Part shown: positions 1-9,448 of the stretch, in pieces | How positions within the stretch are numbered: the first letter of the stretch is position 1 | How the letters are laid out: each line of letters opens with the position of its first letter | Origin: Micromonospora violae | GTDB taxonomy: Bacteria; Actinomycetota; Actinomycetes; Mycobacteriales; Micromonosporaceae | Assembly: GCF_004217135.1 (NCBI RefSeq) | Contig: NZ_SHKK01000001.1 | Coordinates: forward strand, 2,294,001 to 2,358,000 | Direction of reading: 5' to 3' | Length of the DNA stretch: 64,000 nt | Notes under the pieces: generated by a model | Told to the model about the DNA's origin: nothing | Database searches by the model: none | Seen by the model: only the letters and a program-made list of their open reading frames with translations | Made by a program: the position numbers and the translations under genes

Positions 1-992
1 CGGTGATCCCGGCCCAGCCGGGTGACCGCACCGGCAAGCGGCTGCTCGCCATGCCGGACAACGGCTTCGGCGCGAAGACCAACTCGGCCGACTTCCTGCT
101 GCGCGCGTACGAGATCGAGCCGCGCTACCGCAGCCACGACGTCACCATTCGGGGGCACATCAGCTTCCGCGACCCCGACCACAAGGTGCCGTTCCCGATC
201 GTCAACGGCGACACGCGTGAGCGACTGCTGACCGGCGCGGACTTCGACGTCGAGTCGTTGGCCCGCGACGCGCGCGGCAACCTGTGGATCGGCGACGAGT
301 TCGGGCCGTACCTGGTTCGCACCGACAAGACCGGCAAGGTGCTCCAGGCACCGATTCCGCTGCCGGACGGGACCAAGTCCCCGCAATCTCCGGATCTCGC
401 CCCGGGTGAGACCCCGACCCTGCGCGCCAGCAACGGCTTCGAGGCGATGGCGGTCAGCGAGGACGGCTGGACGCTGTACCCGATCCTTGAGGGCGCCCAG
501 GTCAACGATCCGGACCAGCGCCGCCGGGTCGTCTACGAGTTCGACGTACGGCACAACCGGTACACCAACCGCACCTGGTCCTTCCGGGTGGACGACCCGT
601 CCCTGTTGGTCGGAGACGCGGCGGTGATCGACGGCCACCGGCTGGTGCTGATCGAGCGGGACAACGGCATGGGCCAGCAGTCGCTGGTCAAGCGCCTGGT
701 CGTCACCGACCTGGACGAGGTGGGTTCGGACGGCTACTTGGTCCGCCGTACCGCGGTCGACCTGATGTACATCGCCGACCCGAAGGGCGTCTCCACCCCG
801 GCCCGTCCGGGCGAGTACGGCGTCGGCCCGCTCCTCTCGTTCCCGCTGCAGTCGGTCGAGTCGGTGCTGCCGCTCGGTGGCGACCGGGTGCTCGTTGCCA
901 ACGACAACAACTTCCCGGGCAACGACGGTCGGATCCCGGGGCGCGCGGACGACACGGAGCTGATCGTGATCGACGTGCCCGGCCTGCGGTAA
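1..992 (+). CDS. Phytase-like esterase domain protein (5' end outside window)
   Basis: The reading frame is open from the first bases, so the N-terminus (presumably with a signal peptide) lies upstream; about 329 residues are visible. Segments such as PDNGFGAKTNSADF, DVESLARDARGNLWIGDEFGPYL, SNGFEAMAVS and VANDNNFPG match the family annotated as esterase-like activity of phytase, usually secreted beta-propeller proteins of uncertain substrate. Acidic and asparagine-rich loops suit metal and phosphate binding, but I cannot assign an activity. A strong hairpin follows the stop codon, so the gene appears to end its transcription unit. The family call is good; the biochemical role is inferred only from the family name. 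Confidence 0.8.
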   Translation, partial: VIPAQPGDRTGKRLLAMPDNGFGAKTNSADFLLRAYEIEPRYRSHDVTIRGHISFRDPDHKVPFPIVNGDTRERLLTGADFDVESLARDARGNLWIGDEFGPYLVRTDKTGKVLQAPIPLPDGTKSPQSPDLAPGETPTLRASNGFEAMAVSEDGWTLYPILEGAQVNDPDQRRRVVYEFDVRHNRYTNRTWSFRVDDPSLLVGDAAVIDGHRLVLIERDNGMGQQSLVKRLVVTDLDEVGSDGYLVRRTAVDLMYIADPKGVSTPARPGEYGVGPLLSFPLQSVESVLPLGGDRVLVANDNNFPGNDGRIPGRADDTELIVIDVPGLR

Positions 993-1008
993 CCCGTCTG
1001 AACGAGCG

Positions 1009-1035
1009 GCCCCCGACGCGCGCGGCGTCGGGGGC
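1009..1035 (+). terminator. Hairpin terminator after the phytase-like gene
   Basis: A perfect 11-bp inverted repeat (GCCCCCGACGC / GCGTCGGGGGC) with a 5-base loop begins 17 bases after the stop codon. There is no T-tract, as is usual for actinomycete terminators. Confidence 0.7.
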
Positions 1036-1094
1036 GGTTCGCGTCCATGCAGGTCTCGGCGGGCCGCAGACATTGATATCGATGGGTTCCCCTG

Positions 1095-1119
1095 TAACGA
1101 TTAATAGACTTTACAGTTA
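1095..1119. promoter_or_regulatory. AT-rich imperfect dyad upstream of the lectin/alginate-lyase gene
   Basis: A 25-base imperfect palindrome with outer arms TAAC and GTTA and central ATAGACTTT lies 26 bases before the start codon, in an AT-rich island that stands out from the surrounding GC-rich DNA. Eight of twelve base pairs are complementary. It resembles the AT-rich operators of actinomycete carbohydrate regulators with central AAACTTT. Its position fits an operator overlapping the promoter of the next gene. Confidence 0.35.
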
Positions 1120-1145
1120 TCTTCCCCGCCCGGAAGGACCCCCAC

Positions 1146-2633
1146 ATGGCGCGACGATCGGCCGGGCTCACTCCCCGCCACCCCCGCAGCAGACTGACCT
1201 CCGCGCTCGCCGTGGCCCTGCTCGCCGTACCGACCGGCCTGGTCGTCGGCGCGACGCCCGCGATCGCCGCCGCGACAGGCGCCATCACCGGGTACGGCGG
1301 CAAGTGCGTCGACGTGGCCGCCGCCGGCACCACCAACGGCACCCGGGTGCAGATCTACGACTGCAACGGCACCGGGGCGCAACAGTGGTCGCCCAGTGCC
1401 GGGCAACTCGTCAATCCGACCTCGGGAAAGTGCCTCGACGCGACCGGCCCCAGCTCGGCCGACGGCACCCCGTTGCAGATCTGGAGCTGCACCGGCACCG
1501 CCAACCAGACCTGGGCGCTGCCCACCGGCGGCACCACACCGCCGCCCTCGGGTGGCTTCACCCACCCCGGCGTGCTGGTCAGCCGAGGTCAGCTCGACTT
1601 CATCCGGGGCCGGGTGCAGGCCGGCGCGCAGCCGTGGGCGGCGGCCCACAACCAGATGATGAGCAGCCGGTACGCGTCCCTGTCGCGTACCCCGGCTCCC
1701 CGTTCGGTGGTCGAGTGCGGCTCCTACTCCAACCCCAACAACGGATGCACCGACGAGCGTGAGGACGCGATCGCCGCGTACACCGACGCGCTCGCCTGGT
1801 ACCTCACCGGTGATGCCCGCTACGCGCAGAAGTCGATCCAGATCATGGACGCCTGGTCGGCCACGATCACCGCGCACACCGGCAGCAACGCTCCGCTGCA
1901 GACCGGCTGGGCGGCCTCGGTCTGGCCCCGCGCTGCCGAGATCATCAAGTACACGTACACCAGCTGGCCCAACGCCAACCGCTTCGCCACCATGCTGCGC
2001 AACGTCTACCTGCCGGTGGTGCGCAACGGCTCGAACAGCAACGGCAACTGGGAACTCACCATGATGGAGGCGGCCGTCGGCATCGCGGTCTTCCTGGAGG
2101 ACCGGGCGGCGTACGACGCGGCGGTCACCCGCTTCCTCAACCGTGCCCGGGCCTTCGTCTACCTGCCCAGCGATGGCGCGCTGCCGTACACGATGCCCGG
2201 CAGTGGCCTGGACGCCAGCGCGGAGATCATCGGCTACTGGCACGGCCAGTCCACCTTCGTCGCCGGCCTCGCCCAGGAGACCTGCCGCGACTTCGTCCAC
2301 ACCGGGTACGGGATCTCCGCCATCTCGCACATCGCGGAGACCTCCCGGATCCAGGGGCGGGACCTCTACCCCCAGGTCGGCGAGCGGCTGCGACACGCGC
2401 TCGGCCTGCACTCGCGCTACCAGCTCGGCGAGGCGCCGCCCTCCTGGCTCTGCGGCGGCAGCCTCACCCGGGGCCTCGGCCCGATCACCGAGGTCGGCTT
2501 CAACGCGATGAGCAACCGGTTGGGCCACGTCATGACCAACACGCAGACCCTCACGCTGCAACAACGTCCGGCCGGCACCAACAACCTCTTCGTCGCCTGG
2601 GAGACGCTGACCCACGCCAACAACCCCACCTGA
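1146..2633 (+). CDS. Secreted alginate-lyase-family protein with ricin-B lectin repeats
   Basis: Predicted polysaccharide lyase exported through a Sec-type signal peptide (residues 1 to about 42, positively charged start, hydrophobic core, Ala-rich end). Residues 45-125 are a ricin-B beta-trefoil segment with two QxW-type repeats (QQW at 79-81, QTW at 121-123), each with a paired Cys. A full trefoil has three repeats, so this one looks short. A Pro/Gly linker leads to an alginate_lyase-type alpha/alpha barrel from about residue 137 to the end (DALAWYLTGDARYAQKS, NGNWELTMMEAAVGIAVF). The ATG follows GGAAGGA at good spacing. The lectin presumably tethers the enzyme to polysaccharide; the uronate substrate is inferred. 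It is monocistronic and closed by a hairpin shared with the next, convergent gene. Confidence 0.85.
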   Translation: MARRSAGLTPRHPRSRLTSALAVALLAVPTGLVVGATPAIAAATGAITGYGGKCVDVAAAGTTNGTRVQIYDCNGTGAQQWSPSAGQLVNPTSGKCLDATGPSSADGTPLQIWSCTGTANQTWALPTGGTTPPPSGGFTHPGVLVSRGQLDFIRGRVQAGAQPWAAAHNQMMSSRYASLSRTPAPRSVVECGSYSNPNNGCTDEREDAIAAYTDALAWYLTGDARYAQKSIQIMDAWSATITAHTGSNAPLQTGWAASVWPRAAEIIKYTYTSWPNANRFATMLRNVYLPVVRNGSNSNGNWELTMMEAAVGIAVFLEDRAAYDAAVTRFLNRARAFVYLPSDGALPYTMPGSGLDASAEIIGYWHGQSTFVAGLAQETCRDFVHTGYGISAISHIAETSRIQGRDLYPQVGERLRHALGLHSRYQLGEAPPSWLCGGSLTRGLGPITEVGFNAMSNRLGHVMTNTQTLTLQQRPAGTNNLFVAWETLTHANNPT

Positions 2634-2641
2634 CCCGGCCA

Positions 2642-2678
2642 CCGTGGGTGGCGCCGACCTGCGTGGCGCCACCCACGG
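2642..2678. terminator. Bidirectional terminator between convergent genes
   Basis: A perfect 14-bp stem (CCGTGGGTGGCGCC / GGCGCCACCCACGG, arms 2642-2655 and 2665-2678) with a 9-base loop lies between the lyase stop and the end of the minus-strand ABC permease gene. Confidence 0.8.
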
Positions 2679-2684
2679 CCGGGC

Positions 2685-5216
2685 TCAGCTATCGACCCCC
2701 AGGGCCACCACCGGGCTGACCTTCGAGGCCCGACGGGCCGGCAGCACCCCGGCCAGCGCGGTCAGCACGACCAGCGCCACGAAGAGCCCGGCCAGCGGCA
2801 GCAGCGGCGCGGTCAGCGGCGCCTCGATCCCGAGGGTCTGGACCGCCAACCAGGCGTACGGAACGCCGAGCACCAGGCCGATGGTCGCGCCGATCACCCC
2901 GTACAGGCCGGATTCGACGGTCAGCATGGTGCGCAGGCCGGCCCGGGACAGCCCGATCGCCCGGAGCAACCCGGACTCGCGGACCCGCTCCACCACCGAG
3001 AGCGCGGTCGTGGAGCCCACGCCGACCACCGCGATCAGCACGGTCAGGCTGACCAGACCGACCGCGATCCAGACCAGCGTGCCGACCAGCGCGTCGTTGC
3101 GGTCCCGCTCGTCGGCGAGCACCGCGAGGCCCACCCCGTCGCTGCCCGCGATCGCCTGCCGCAACGCCCGCACGCCAGCGGTACGGCCGTCCTCGCCGGC
3201 CCCGGCCGCGTCGGCGAGCAGACCGGTGTACGCGGCCGACACGTCGAGCCGGTCCAGGTCGGCCGGATCGGCGAGGATGCCCGCGTGCAGCGGGCCGTCA
3301 CCGGGCAGGACCGCGACCACCCGCACCTCGACGGTGCTCGTGGCGACAGCGAGCGCCACGGTGTCGCCGACCCGCAGCCCCGTGTCCCGCGCGACCCAGC
3401 TGTTGAGCACGATCCGGCCGGGTCCACGATCGGCCAGCGTGCCCTGGGCCACGTCCAGGTCATCTGTGGTCGGCAACGCCGCCAGGTCCAGGTCGCTGGT
3501 CGGATAACCGGATCCGACGTCGCCGAGCTTGTCGGCGCCGCGCAGCAGCGTGGCCTCGTTGATCTTCCGGTACGGCACCACCCGGGCCAGCGCGCCCTGG
3601 GCCGCCTCGGCCCGGGCCACCACCGCCGGCGGCAGTGTCCCGCCGTTGCTGGTGACCTCGAAGTCGCTCGGGGCCGAGAGCGCCATCTCACGGTCGGCGA
3701 GGATCTGCAACGACGCGCCGCCGATGACCACCCCGGAGATCAGGGTCACCCCCAGTGCGACCACGACGGAAACCGCGGCGGCCCGACGCGGCGCCCCGCC
3801 GATCCCACCGACCGACATCTTCCCGAGCGGGCCGAGCTGGCGCAGCGGCCAACCCACCACGGCCAGCACCGGGCGCACCAGCAGCGGGCCGAGCGCCACC
3901 AGCGCGAAGAACGCCAACGTGCCGGACCCGATCAGCAGGAGCAGCGGCAGCGTCGGGTCGTAGCTCTGCTGGTCCGGCTTCGGCAGCTGGCTGATCGTCG
4001 CGGCCGCCGCCAGGGTCGCGCCGACGGCCAGCAGCAGCCCGAAGACCAGACGCGGCACGCCGATGCCGCGCCGGCCGGAGGTGGTGCTCGACGTGCGCAG
4101 CGCCTCCAACGGGGAGACCCGGGCGGCGGAGAGCGCCGGTGCCAGCACGGCCAACACGGTGATCACGACCGCGCCGATCACCACCAGGACCGCCGCCGTC
4201 AGTGGCAGACCCGGCGAGGAGACCGCGCGGCCGGTGGCGCGCAGGATCGCCGGCAACGCGTACCCGAGGGTCAGGGCGCTGGCGACACCGACGACCCCGG
4301 CGACCAGGCCGGTCAGGGCCCCCTCGGCGGTCAGGGCACCCACCAGGGTGCCCCGGCTCGCGCCGACCGCCCGCAGCAGCGCGAGCTGCCGCATCCGTTG
4401 GGCGAAGACGATCCGGAAGGTCGAGGTGACCACCAGCGCCGCCGCGGCGACCGCGATGGAGACGAACATGGCGACCAGGACGAAGAGCCTCCCGACCTGC
4501 TCGGCCGCGGCGTTGGCCTCGGCCTCACGCACCTCGGCGCCGGTGCGGATCGGTTGACCGGCGACCGCCGCGCTCACCCGTTGCCGGACGACGTCCGCCG
4601 TGGTGCCCGGGGCCACCCGCACGTCCACGCGCTCCACGGCCGTCAGGCGCGCCCAGTCGATCACGGCGCTCTCCGGGGCGTACGCGTCGTAGCCGGCGTC
4701 GGCGGCGGTGGCCACCACTGCGGTGACCGTGAGTGGGGCGGGCGCGGTGAGTTCGCCGGCCGTACCGCTGGTGGTGGTGCCCACCGAGAGCCCGAGCCGT
4801 TCGGCGGTGCGCGGCGTGATCGCGATCTCGCCGGGCTGCTCCGGGTAACTGCCCTCGATCACTCGGACCGTGCTCAGCGGGCCGGTGCCCGGATCGGACT
4901 GGAGGTTGAGGTACCCCTCACCGAGGGAGACCCCGGTCGCGACCCGGGCCACCGCCTCGGCCACACCGGGCACCGCACGGATCTGCCGCACGTCCGCCAC
5001 GGTGGGTGGCGGGACGTCCACGTTGCCGATCACCAGGTCGGTGACGGCCGGGGTGCCGCTGAGGTTGTCCCGCACGGTCCGTTCGGTGATCTGCTGCACC
5101 AGCACGGTGCCGAAGACGACGAACGACGCGACCAGGATCGCCAGGCCGGTCAGGATCAGCCGGCCGGGCCGCCGGGCCACGGCGCTGGTCTGGGTACGCA
5201 GCACGGTCGCCCTCAT
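2685..5216 (-). CDS. FtsX/MacB-type ABC transporter permease
   Basis: Large integral-membrane permease of 843 residues with the duplicated FtsX layout. An N-terminal membrane anchor (TGLAILVASFVVFGTVL) is followed by an extracellular domain, three central membrane spans, a second extracellular domain, and three C-terminal spans ending in PARRASKVSPVVALGVDS. Proteins of this kind are MacB-like mechanotransmission exporters or drug and peptide resistance pumps rather than channels. Its start overlaps the end of the ATPase gene (ATGA-type, 5213-5216), so the two are translationally coupled. The divergent two-component system next door suggests induction by a membrane-active compound. The substrate is unknown. 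Confidence 0.9.
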   Translation of the reverse strand: MRATVLRTQTSAVARRPGRLILTGLAILVASFVVFGTVLVQQITERTVRDNLSGTPAVTDLVIGNVDVPPPTVADVRQIRAVPGVAEAVARVATGVSLGEGYLNLQSDPGTGPLSTVRVIEGSYPEQPGEIAITPRTAERLGLSVGTTTSGTAGELTAPAPLTVTAVVATAADAGYDAYAPESAVIDWARLTAVERVDVRVAPGTTADVVRQRVSAAVAGQPIRTGAEVREAEANAAAEQVGRLFVLVAMFVSIAVAAAALVVTSTFRIVFAQRMRQLALLRAVGASRGTLVGALTAEGALTGLVAGVVGVASALTLGYALPAILRATGRAVSSPGLPLTAAVLVVIGAVVITVLAVLAPALSAARVSPLEALRTSSTTSGRRGIGVPRLVFGLLLAVGATLAAAATISQLPKPDQQSYDPTLPLLLLIGSGTLAFFALVALGPLLVRPVLAVVGWPLRQLGPLGKMSVGGIGGAPRRAAAVSVVVALGVTLISGVVIGGASLQILADREMALSAPSDFEVTSNGGTLPPAVVARAEAAQGALARVVPYRKINEATLLRGADKLGDVGSGYPTSDLDLAALPTTDDLDVAQGTLADRGPGRIVLNSWVARDTGLRVGDTVALAVATSTVEVRVVAVLPGDGPLHAGILADPADLDRLDVSAAYTGLLADAAGAGEDGRTAGVRALRQAIAGSDGVGLAVLADERDRNDALVGTLVWIAVGLVSLTVLIAVVGVGSTTALSVVERVRESGLLRAIGLSRAGLRTMLTVESGLYGVIGATIGLVLGVPYAWLAVQTLGIEAPLTAPLLPLAGLFVALVVLTALAGVLPARRASKVSPVVALGVDS

Positions 5217-5971
5217 CCGTGGACCGCCAGCTCACGCAGCGCGTCGGTGACCGACACCTGGTTCGGCTTGTCGATCTCGCCGGCCAGTCGCCCGTCGGCG
5301 AGCAGCACCACCCGGTCGGCGTACGCGGCGGCGATCGGGTCGTGGGTGACCATGACGACGGTCTGGCCGAGGTCGCGTACCGAGTCGCGCAGGATGGTGA
5401 GCACCTCCGCGCCGGAGCGGGAGTCGAGGTTGCCGGTCGGCTCGTCGGCGAAGACCACCTCGGGCCGTGCCACCAGTGCCCGGGCGAGCGCGACTCGCTG
5501 CTGCTGGCCGCCGGACAGTTCGCTGGGCCGGTGGTTCAGGCGGTCGTGCAGGCCCAGCACCCGGACCAGGTGAGCGAGGAGTTGCGGGTCGGGCTGTCGA
5601 CCGGCGAGGTCCAGCGGCAGGGTGATGTTCTGCGCGGCGGTGAGCTGCGGCAGCAGGTTGAAGGACTGGAAGACGAACCCGATCCGCTCCCGGCGTACCC
5701 GGGTCAGCGTCCGGTCCGACTGGCCGGTCAGCTCCGTGCCACCGAGCAGGACGCGGCCGGAGGTGGCGGTGTCGAGGCCGGCGAGGCAGTGCATCAGGGT
5801 CGACTTGCCGGACCCGGACGAGCCCATGATCGCGGTGAACTCGGCCCGGCCGAAGGCGACCGAGACCCCGTCCAGGGCACGGACGGCGGTGTCACCGCTG
5901 CCGTACACCTTCACCAGGTCGACCGCGGCGACCGCGGCGTGGCTGGTCTCCGGTGGGGCGTGGGTTGTCAT
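5213..5971 (-). CDS. ABC transporter ATP-binding protein (LolD/MacB type)
   Basis: ATPase of 252 residues partnering the FtsX-type permease. Visible motifs are Walker A (GSSGSGKST), the Q-loop (FVFQSFNLLPQLTA), signature LSGGQQQR, Walker B (VVFADEPTGNLDS) and the H-loop (VMVTHD), all typical of the MacB/LolD subfamily. The ATG at 5971 is preceded by GGAGGAAC, which decides the start; a longer upstream reading frame has no such site. It is divergent from the histidine kinase gene across 145 bases, the usual layout for a sensor that controls its neighbouring exporter. Confidence 0.93.
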   Translation of the reverse strand: MTTHAPPETSHAAVAAVDLVKVYGSGDTAVRALDGVSVAFGRAEFTAIMGSSGSGKSTLMHCLAGLDTATSGRVLLGGTELTGQSDRTLTRVRRERIGFVFQSFNLLPQLTAAQNITLPLDLAGRQPDPQLLAHLVRVLGLHDRLNHRPSELSGGQQQRVALARALVARPEVVFADEPTGNLDSRSGAEVLTILRDSVRDLGQTVVMVTHDPIAAAYADRVVLLADGRLAGEIDKPNQVSVTDALRELAVHG

Positions 5972-6116
5972 CGTTCCTCCAGTGGCTGCGTGGTGACGGG
6001 GAAAGCCTCGCCCACGCCGGCGGATGGCGCATCGACCCCCAGTGGGGTATCCCCGGTGCCGGGTCTGCCTTTTGGCCGATCCGCCACCTCCGTCCGACTG
6101 GCTACGCTGGGTCACC

Positions 6117-7307
6117 ATGAGCACGCCGGATCTTCGACAGTGGTGGGTCCGCCTGGCCCAGGCCGCCGGGCTGGTGGCCATCGGCCTGCTCGCCCTCTTC
6201 GACCTGCGGTTCAGCCGGCCCCAGAGCATGGCCGATCTCGTGATCCTGCTGGTACGGGTGGGGCTCGCGGTGGCGACGGTGCCGCTCTGGCTGCCGGTGC
6301 ACCGGCTGGGCTCCCGTCGGCTGCCGCTGGCCGCGTTGGCGCTCGCCTCGACGTCACTGGCCGTGACCGCGGCGATCCTGGTCCTCCCTGGCGGCCGCTA
6401 CGTGCTCGGCGGCGGCAGTTGGGGGCTCGCCGAGTCGGCCGGGTTGATCGGGGTGGTCTTCGTGGTGGCGCGCTGGGGTGCGCCCCGGCTCGCCCCGGCG
6501 GCGGCGGTGGCCGCCGGGCTCGCCGTCGCCACGTTGCCGCTGCGTTCCGGTGCCGAGAGCCTCCTGGTGATCTTCGGTCTGCTCCAGGTGCTCGCCGCGG
6601 CGGGAGCCGCCGCGGTGGGCCTCTACCTGCGGGTCATGGCCGCCGGCCGGGACCGGGCCATCGCCCTGGTGCGCGCCGAGCAGCGCGCGGAGTTCGCCCG
6701 GGACCTGCACGACTTCATCGCCCACCACGTCACCGGCATCGTGGTGCAGGCACAGGGTGCCCGGTTCGTCGCCGAGCAGGACCCGCAGCGGGTGATCACC
6801 GCCCTGGAGCAGATCGAGCGGGCCGGCGCGGAGACGATGGCCTCGATGCGACGGATGGTCGGGATCCTCCGCAACCCGGATGCCCCACCGGACGCGCCGC
6901 TGGCACCGCTGGCCGGGGTGACCGAACTGGCGCCGCTGCTGAGCGGGTTCAACGGCACGGCGAACGCGCCGGCCCGACTGCACGTCGACGGTGACCTGTT
7001 CGGGCTACCGGTGGAGGTCTCGACGTCGGCGTACCGGGTGGTGATGGAGGGGCTGACCAACACGCGGCAGCACGCGCCGGACGCGCGCACCGTCGACGTG
7101 GCCGTGCGGCGTACCCCGGACTGGTTGCTGATCCGGGTCGCCGACGACGGCGCGTCGCCGCGCACCGCGCCGGCCCGGGGGCACGGCTTCGGCCTGATCG
7201 GCCTCACCGAGCGGGTACGCGCCCTCGGCGGCACGATCACCGCCGGGCCCGGCGTCGCCGGTGGCTGGGTACTCGACGCGGCGTTCCCGCTGCGGGTGGC
7301 CCGATGA
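6117..7307 (+). CDS. Sensor histidine kinase, NarL/DesK type
   Basis: Membrane histidine kinase of 396 residues. About five hydrophobic segments fill residues 12-172 with almost no extracellular domain, the intramembrane-sensing form often paired with ABC exporters. The HisKA_3 dimerisation helix contains phosphoacceptor His198 in RDLHDFIAHH, followed by a HATPase domain (VMEGLTNTRQHAP as N-box, DDGAS and GHGFGLIGLTERV as G-boxes). Its last four bases overlap the start of the response-regulator gene. It probably senses envelope stress or a peptide and controls the divergent ABC transporter; this link rests on gene order only. Confidence 0.9.
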   Translation: MSTPDLRQWWVRLAQAAGLVAIGLLALFDLRFSRPQSMADLVILLVRVGLAVATVPLWLPVHRLGSRRLPLAALALASTSLAVTAAILVLPGGRYVLGGGSWGLAESAGLIGVVFVVARWGAPRLAPAAAVAAGLAVATLPLRSGAESLLVIFGLLQVLAAAGAAAVGLYLRVMAAGRDRAIALVRAEQRAEFARDLHDFIAHHVTGIVVQAQGARFVAEQDPQRVITALEQIERAGAETMASMRRMVGILRNPDAPPDAPLAPLAGVTELAPLLSGFNGTANAPARLHVDGDLFGLPVEVSTSAYRVVMEGLTNTRQHAPDARTVDVAVRRTPDWLLIRVADDGASPRTAPARGHGFGLIGLTERVRALGGTITAGPGVAGGWVLDAAFPLRVAR

Positions 7308-7942
7308 TCCGGGTGCTGATCGCCGACGACCAGGCCATGGTCCGGACCGGCTTCGGCATGATCATCGGGGCCCAGTCGGACATGGCGGTGGTCGGCGAGG
7401 CCGCCGACGGGGTGCAGGCCGTCGAGTTGGCCCGACGGCTGCGCCCGGACGTGGTGCTGCTGGACATCCGGATGCCCCGCCTCGACGGCCTTGAGGCCCT
7501 GCGGCTGCTCGCCGGGCCGGGCGTCGCCGACCCGATCCGGGTGGTCGTCGTGACCACCTTCGACCTCGACGAGTACGTGCACACCGCGCTCGCCAACGGC
7601 GCGTGCGGCTTTCTGCTGAAGGACTCCGGACCGGCCCTGCTGGTGGAGGCGGTCCGCGCGGCCGTGTCCGGTGACGCGCTGATCAGCCCGTCGATCACGG
7701 TACGGCTGTTGGAGCACCTCAGCTCACCCGCACCGGCGCGCGATGACAGCGGCCTGTCTCCACGCGAACTCGACGTCGTGAAGCTCGTCGCCCGAGGGCT
7801 GACCAACGCCGAGATCGCCACCCAACTCTTCATCGCCGTGGGCACGGTCAAGACCCACCTGGCGAGCGTGCAGATGAAGCTCAAGGCCCGCAACCGGGTC
7901 GAGATCGCCGCCTGGGCCTGGGAGCGCCGCCTCGTCGGCTGA
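7304..7942 (+). CDS. Response regulator, NarL/LuxR family
   Basis: Transcription factor of 212 residues: a receiver domain with phosphoacceptor Asp54 in VVLLDIRMP, acidic pocket DD at 8-9 and a conserved Lys (LLKDSGP), then a LuxR-type helix-turn-helix (LSPRELDVVKLVARGLTNAEIA, SVQMKLKARNRVE). It is the cognate partner of the preceding kinase (4-base overlap). No obvious duplicated operator is visible in the 145-base divergent region where its target promoter should be. Confidence 0.92.
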   Translation: MIRVLIADDQAMVRTGFGMIIGAQSDMAVVGEAADGVQAVELARRLRPDVVLLDIRMPRLDGLEALRLLAGPGVADPIRVVVVTTFDLDEYVHTALANGACGFLLKDSGPALLVEAVRAAVSGDALISPSITVRLLEHLSSPAPARDDSGLSPRELDVVKLVARGLTNAEIATQLFIAVGTVKTHLASVQMKLKARNRVEIAAWAWERRLVG

Positions 7943-8044
7943 CGGGACCATGCTGCGGCCACCGCCCAGCTGCGTGGTGGCAGACGAGTAACACTCACCT
8001 ACGAAGGCTGGCGCGCGCCGCGACATCTTGCGACGCTAACGATC

Positions 8045-9448
8045 GTGTATGACTACGACCTGGTGGTGCTGGGCTCCGGACCCAGTGGTCAGAAGGCCGC
8101 GATCGCCGCCGCCAAGCTTGGCCGGCGGGTGGGCATCGTGGACCGTCGCGACATGATCGGTGGGGTGTGCATCAACACCGGCACCGTTCCCTCCAAGACC
8201 CTGCGGGAGGCCGTGCTCTACCTCACCGGCCTGAGCCAGCGGGACCTGTACGGCAGCAGCTACCGGGTCAAGGAGGAGATCACGGTCAGCGACCTGGCCG
8301 CCCGGACCCAGCACGTCATCACCCGACAGACCGACGTCATCCGCAACCAACTTGCCCGCAACCGGGTCTCGATGATCACCGGCACCGGCCGCTTCGCCGA
8401 CCCGCACTCGATCTGGGTCGACGGTGGCTCCGGCCGCGAGTCCAAGGTGACCTTCGACAAGATCGTCATCGCCGCGGGCACCCGTCCCGCGCGCCCGGAC
8501 AGCGTCGACTTCGACGACCGGACGATCGTGGACTCCGACGGCGTCATCAACCTCCAGGCCGTACCCCGCAGCATGGTGGTGGTCGGCGCCGGCGTGATCG
8601 GCATGGAGTACGCCTCGATGTTCGCCGCGCTCGGCACGAAGGTGACGGTGGTGGAACGCCGCGACCGGATGCTGGAGTTCTGCGACGACGAGGTCGTCGA
8701 GTCACTCAAGTACCACCTGCGCGACCTGTCCGTGGCGTTCCGCTTCGGTGAGGAGGTCGCCGCCGTGGAGAAGCACCGGACGGCGGCGCTGTGCATCCTC
8801 AAGAGTGGCAAGAAGATCGTCGCGGACACGGTGATGTACTCGGCCGGACGGCAGGGCCAGACCGACGACCTGGCGCTGGAGGCGGCCGGGCTGGAGGCGG
8901 ACCGACGGGGCCGGATCGCGGTGGACGCCAACTACCGCACCTCGGTGGAGAACATCTACGCCGTCGGCGACGTGATCGGCTTTCCCGCGCTCGCGTCCAC
9001 CTCGATGGAGCAGGGCCGGTTGGCCGCGCAACACGCCTGCGGCGAACCGATCCGGGAGATGCACGGCCTGCAACCGATCGGCATCTACACGATTCCGGAG
9101 ATCAGCTTCGTCGGGCAGACCGAGGCGCAGCTCACCGAGAGCTCAACGCCGTTCGAGGTGGGCATCGCCCGCTACCGCGAGCTGGCCCGGGGCCAGATCG
9201 TGGGCGACTCGTACGGCATGTTGAAGCTGCTCGTCTCCCCCGACGACGGCCGGCTGCTCGGGGTGCACGTGTTCGGCACCGCCGCCACCGAGATCGTCCA
9301 CATCGGGCAGGCCGTGATCGGCTGCGGCGGCACGATCGACTATCTGGTCGACGCGGTGTTCAACTATCCGACGCTGGCGGAGGCGTACAAGGTGGCCGCC
9401 CTGGACGCGTCCAACAAGATCCGCAACATCACCCGCCTCGACGGCTAG
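8045..9448 (+). CDS. sthA: Soluble (Si-specific) NAD(P)+ transhydrogenase
   Basis: Flavoprotein disulfide-reductase family, 467 residues. It carries [10 protein letters not shown] for [22 protein letters not shown] for NAD(P) and [13 protein letters not shown] FAD contacts, with the dimerisation domain at the C-terminus. The redox motif reads [10 protein letters not shown]: Cys42 is present but the second Cys of the usual CxxxxC pair is Thr47. That single-Cys form distinguishes SthA from dihydrolipoamide or mercuric reductases. It balances NADPH against NADH in the cytoplasm. The start is GTG at 8045 with only a weak ribosome site. Its stop overlaps the stop of the convergent MerR-like gene by four bases. 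Confidence 0.92.
   Translation: MYDYDLVVLGSGPSGQKAAIAAAKLGRRVGIVDRRDMIGGVCINTGTVPSKTLREAVLYLTGLSQRDLYGSSYRVKEEITVSDLAARTQHVITRQTDVIRNQLARNRVSMITGTGRFADPHSIWVDGGSGRESKVTFDKIVIAAGTRPARPDSVDFDDRTIVDSDGVINLQAVPRSMVVVGAGVIGMEYASMFAALGTKVTVVERRDRMLEFCDDEVVESLKYHLRDLSVAFRFGEEVAAVEKHRTAALCILKSGKKIVADTVMYSAGRQGQTDDLALEAAGLEADRRGRIAVDANYRTSVENIYAVGDVIGFPALASTSMEQGRLAAQHACGEPIREMHGLQPIGIYTIPEISFVGQTEAQLTESSTPFEVGIARYRELARGQIVGDSYGMLKLLVSPDDGRLLGVHVFGTAATEIVHIGQAVIGCGGTIDYLVDAVFNYPTLAEAYKVAALDASNKIRNITRLDG

Noticed and set aside
3285..5573. A 762-codon plus-strand frame opposite the FtsX-type permease
   Set aside because: Low-complexity Arg/Gly/Gln/His composition; the minus strand has a well-formed permease coupled to its ATPase.
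7958..7981. GCCACC...GGTGGC hairpin after the NarL-type response regulator
   Set aside because: Six base pairs with a 12-base loop are too weak beside the strong terminators elsewhere in this window.
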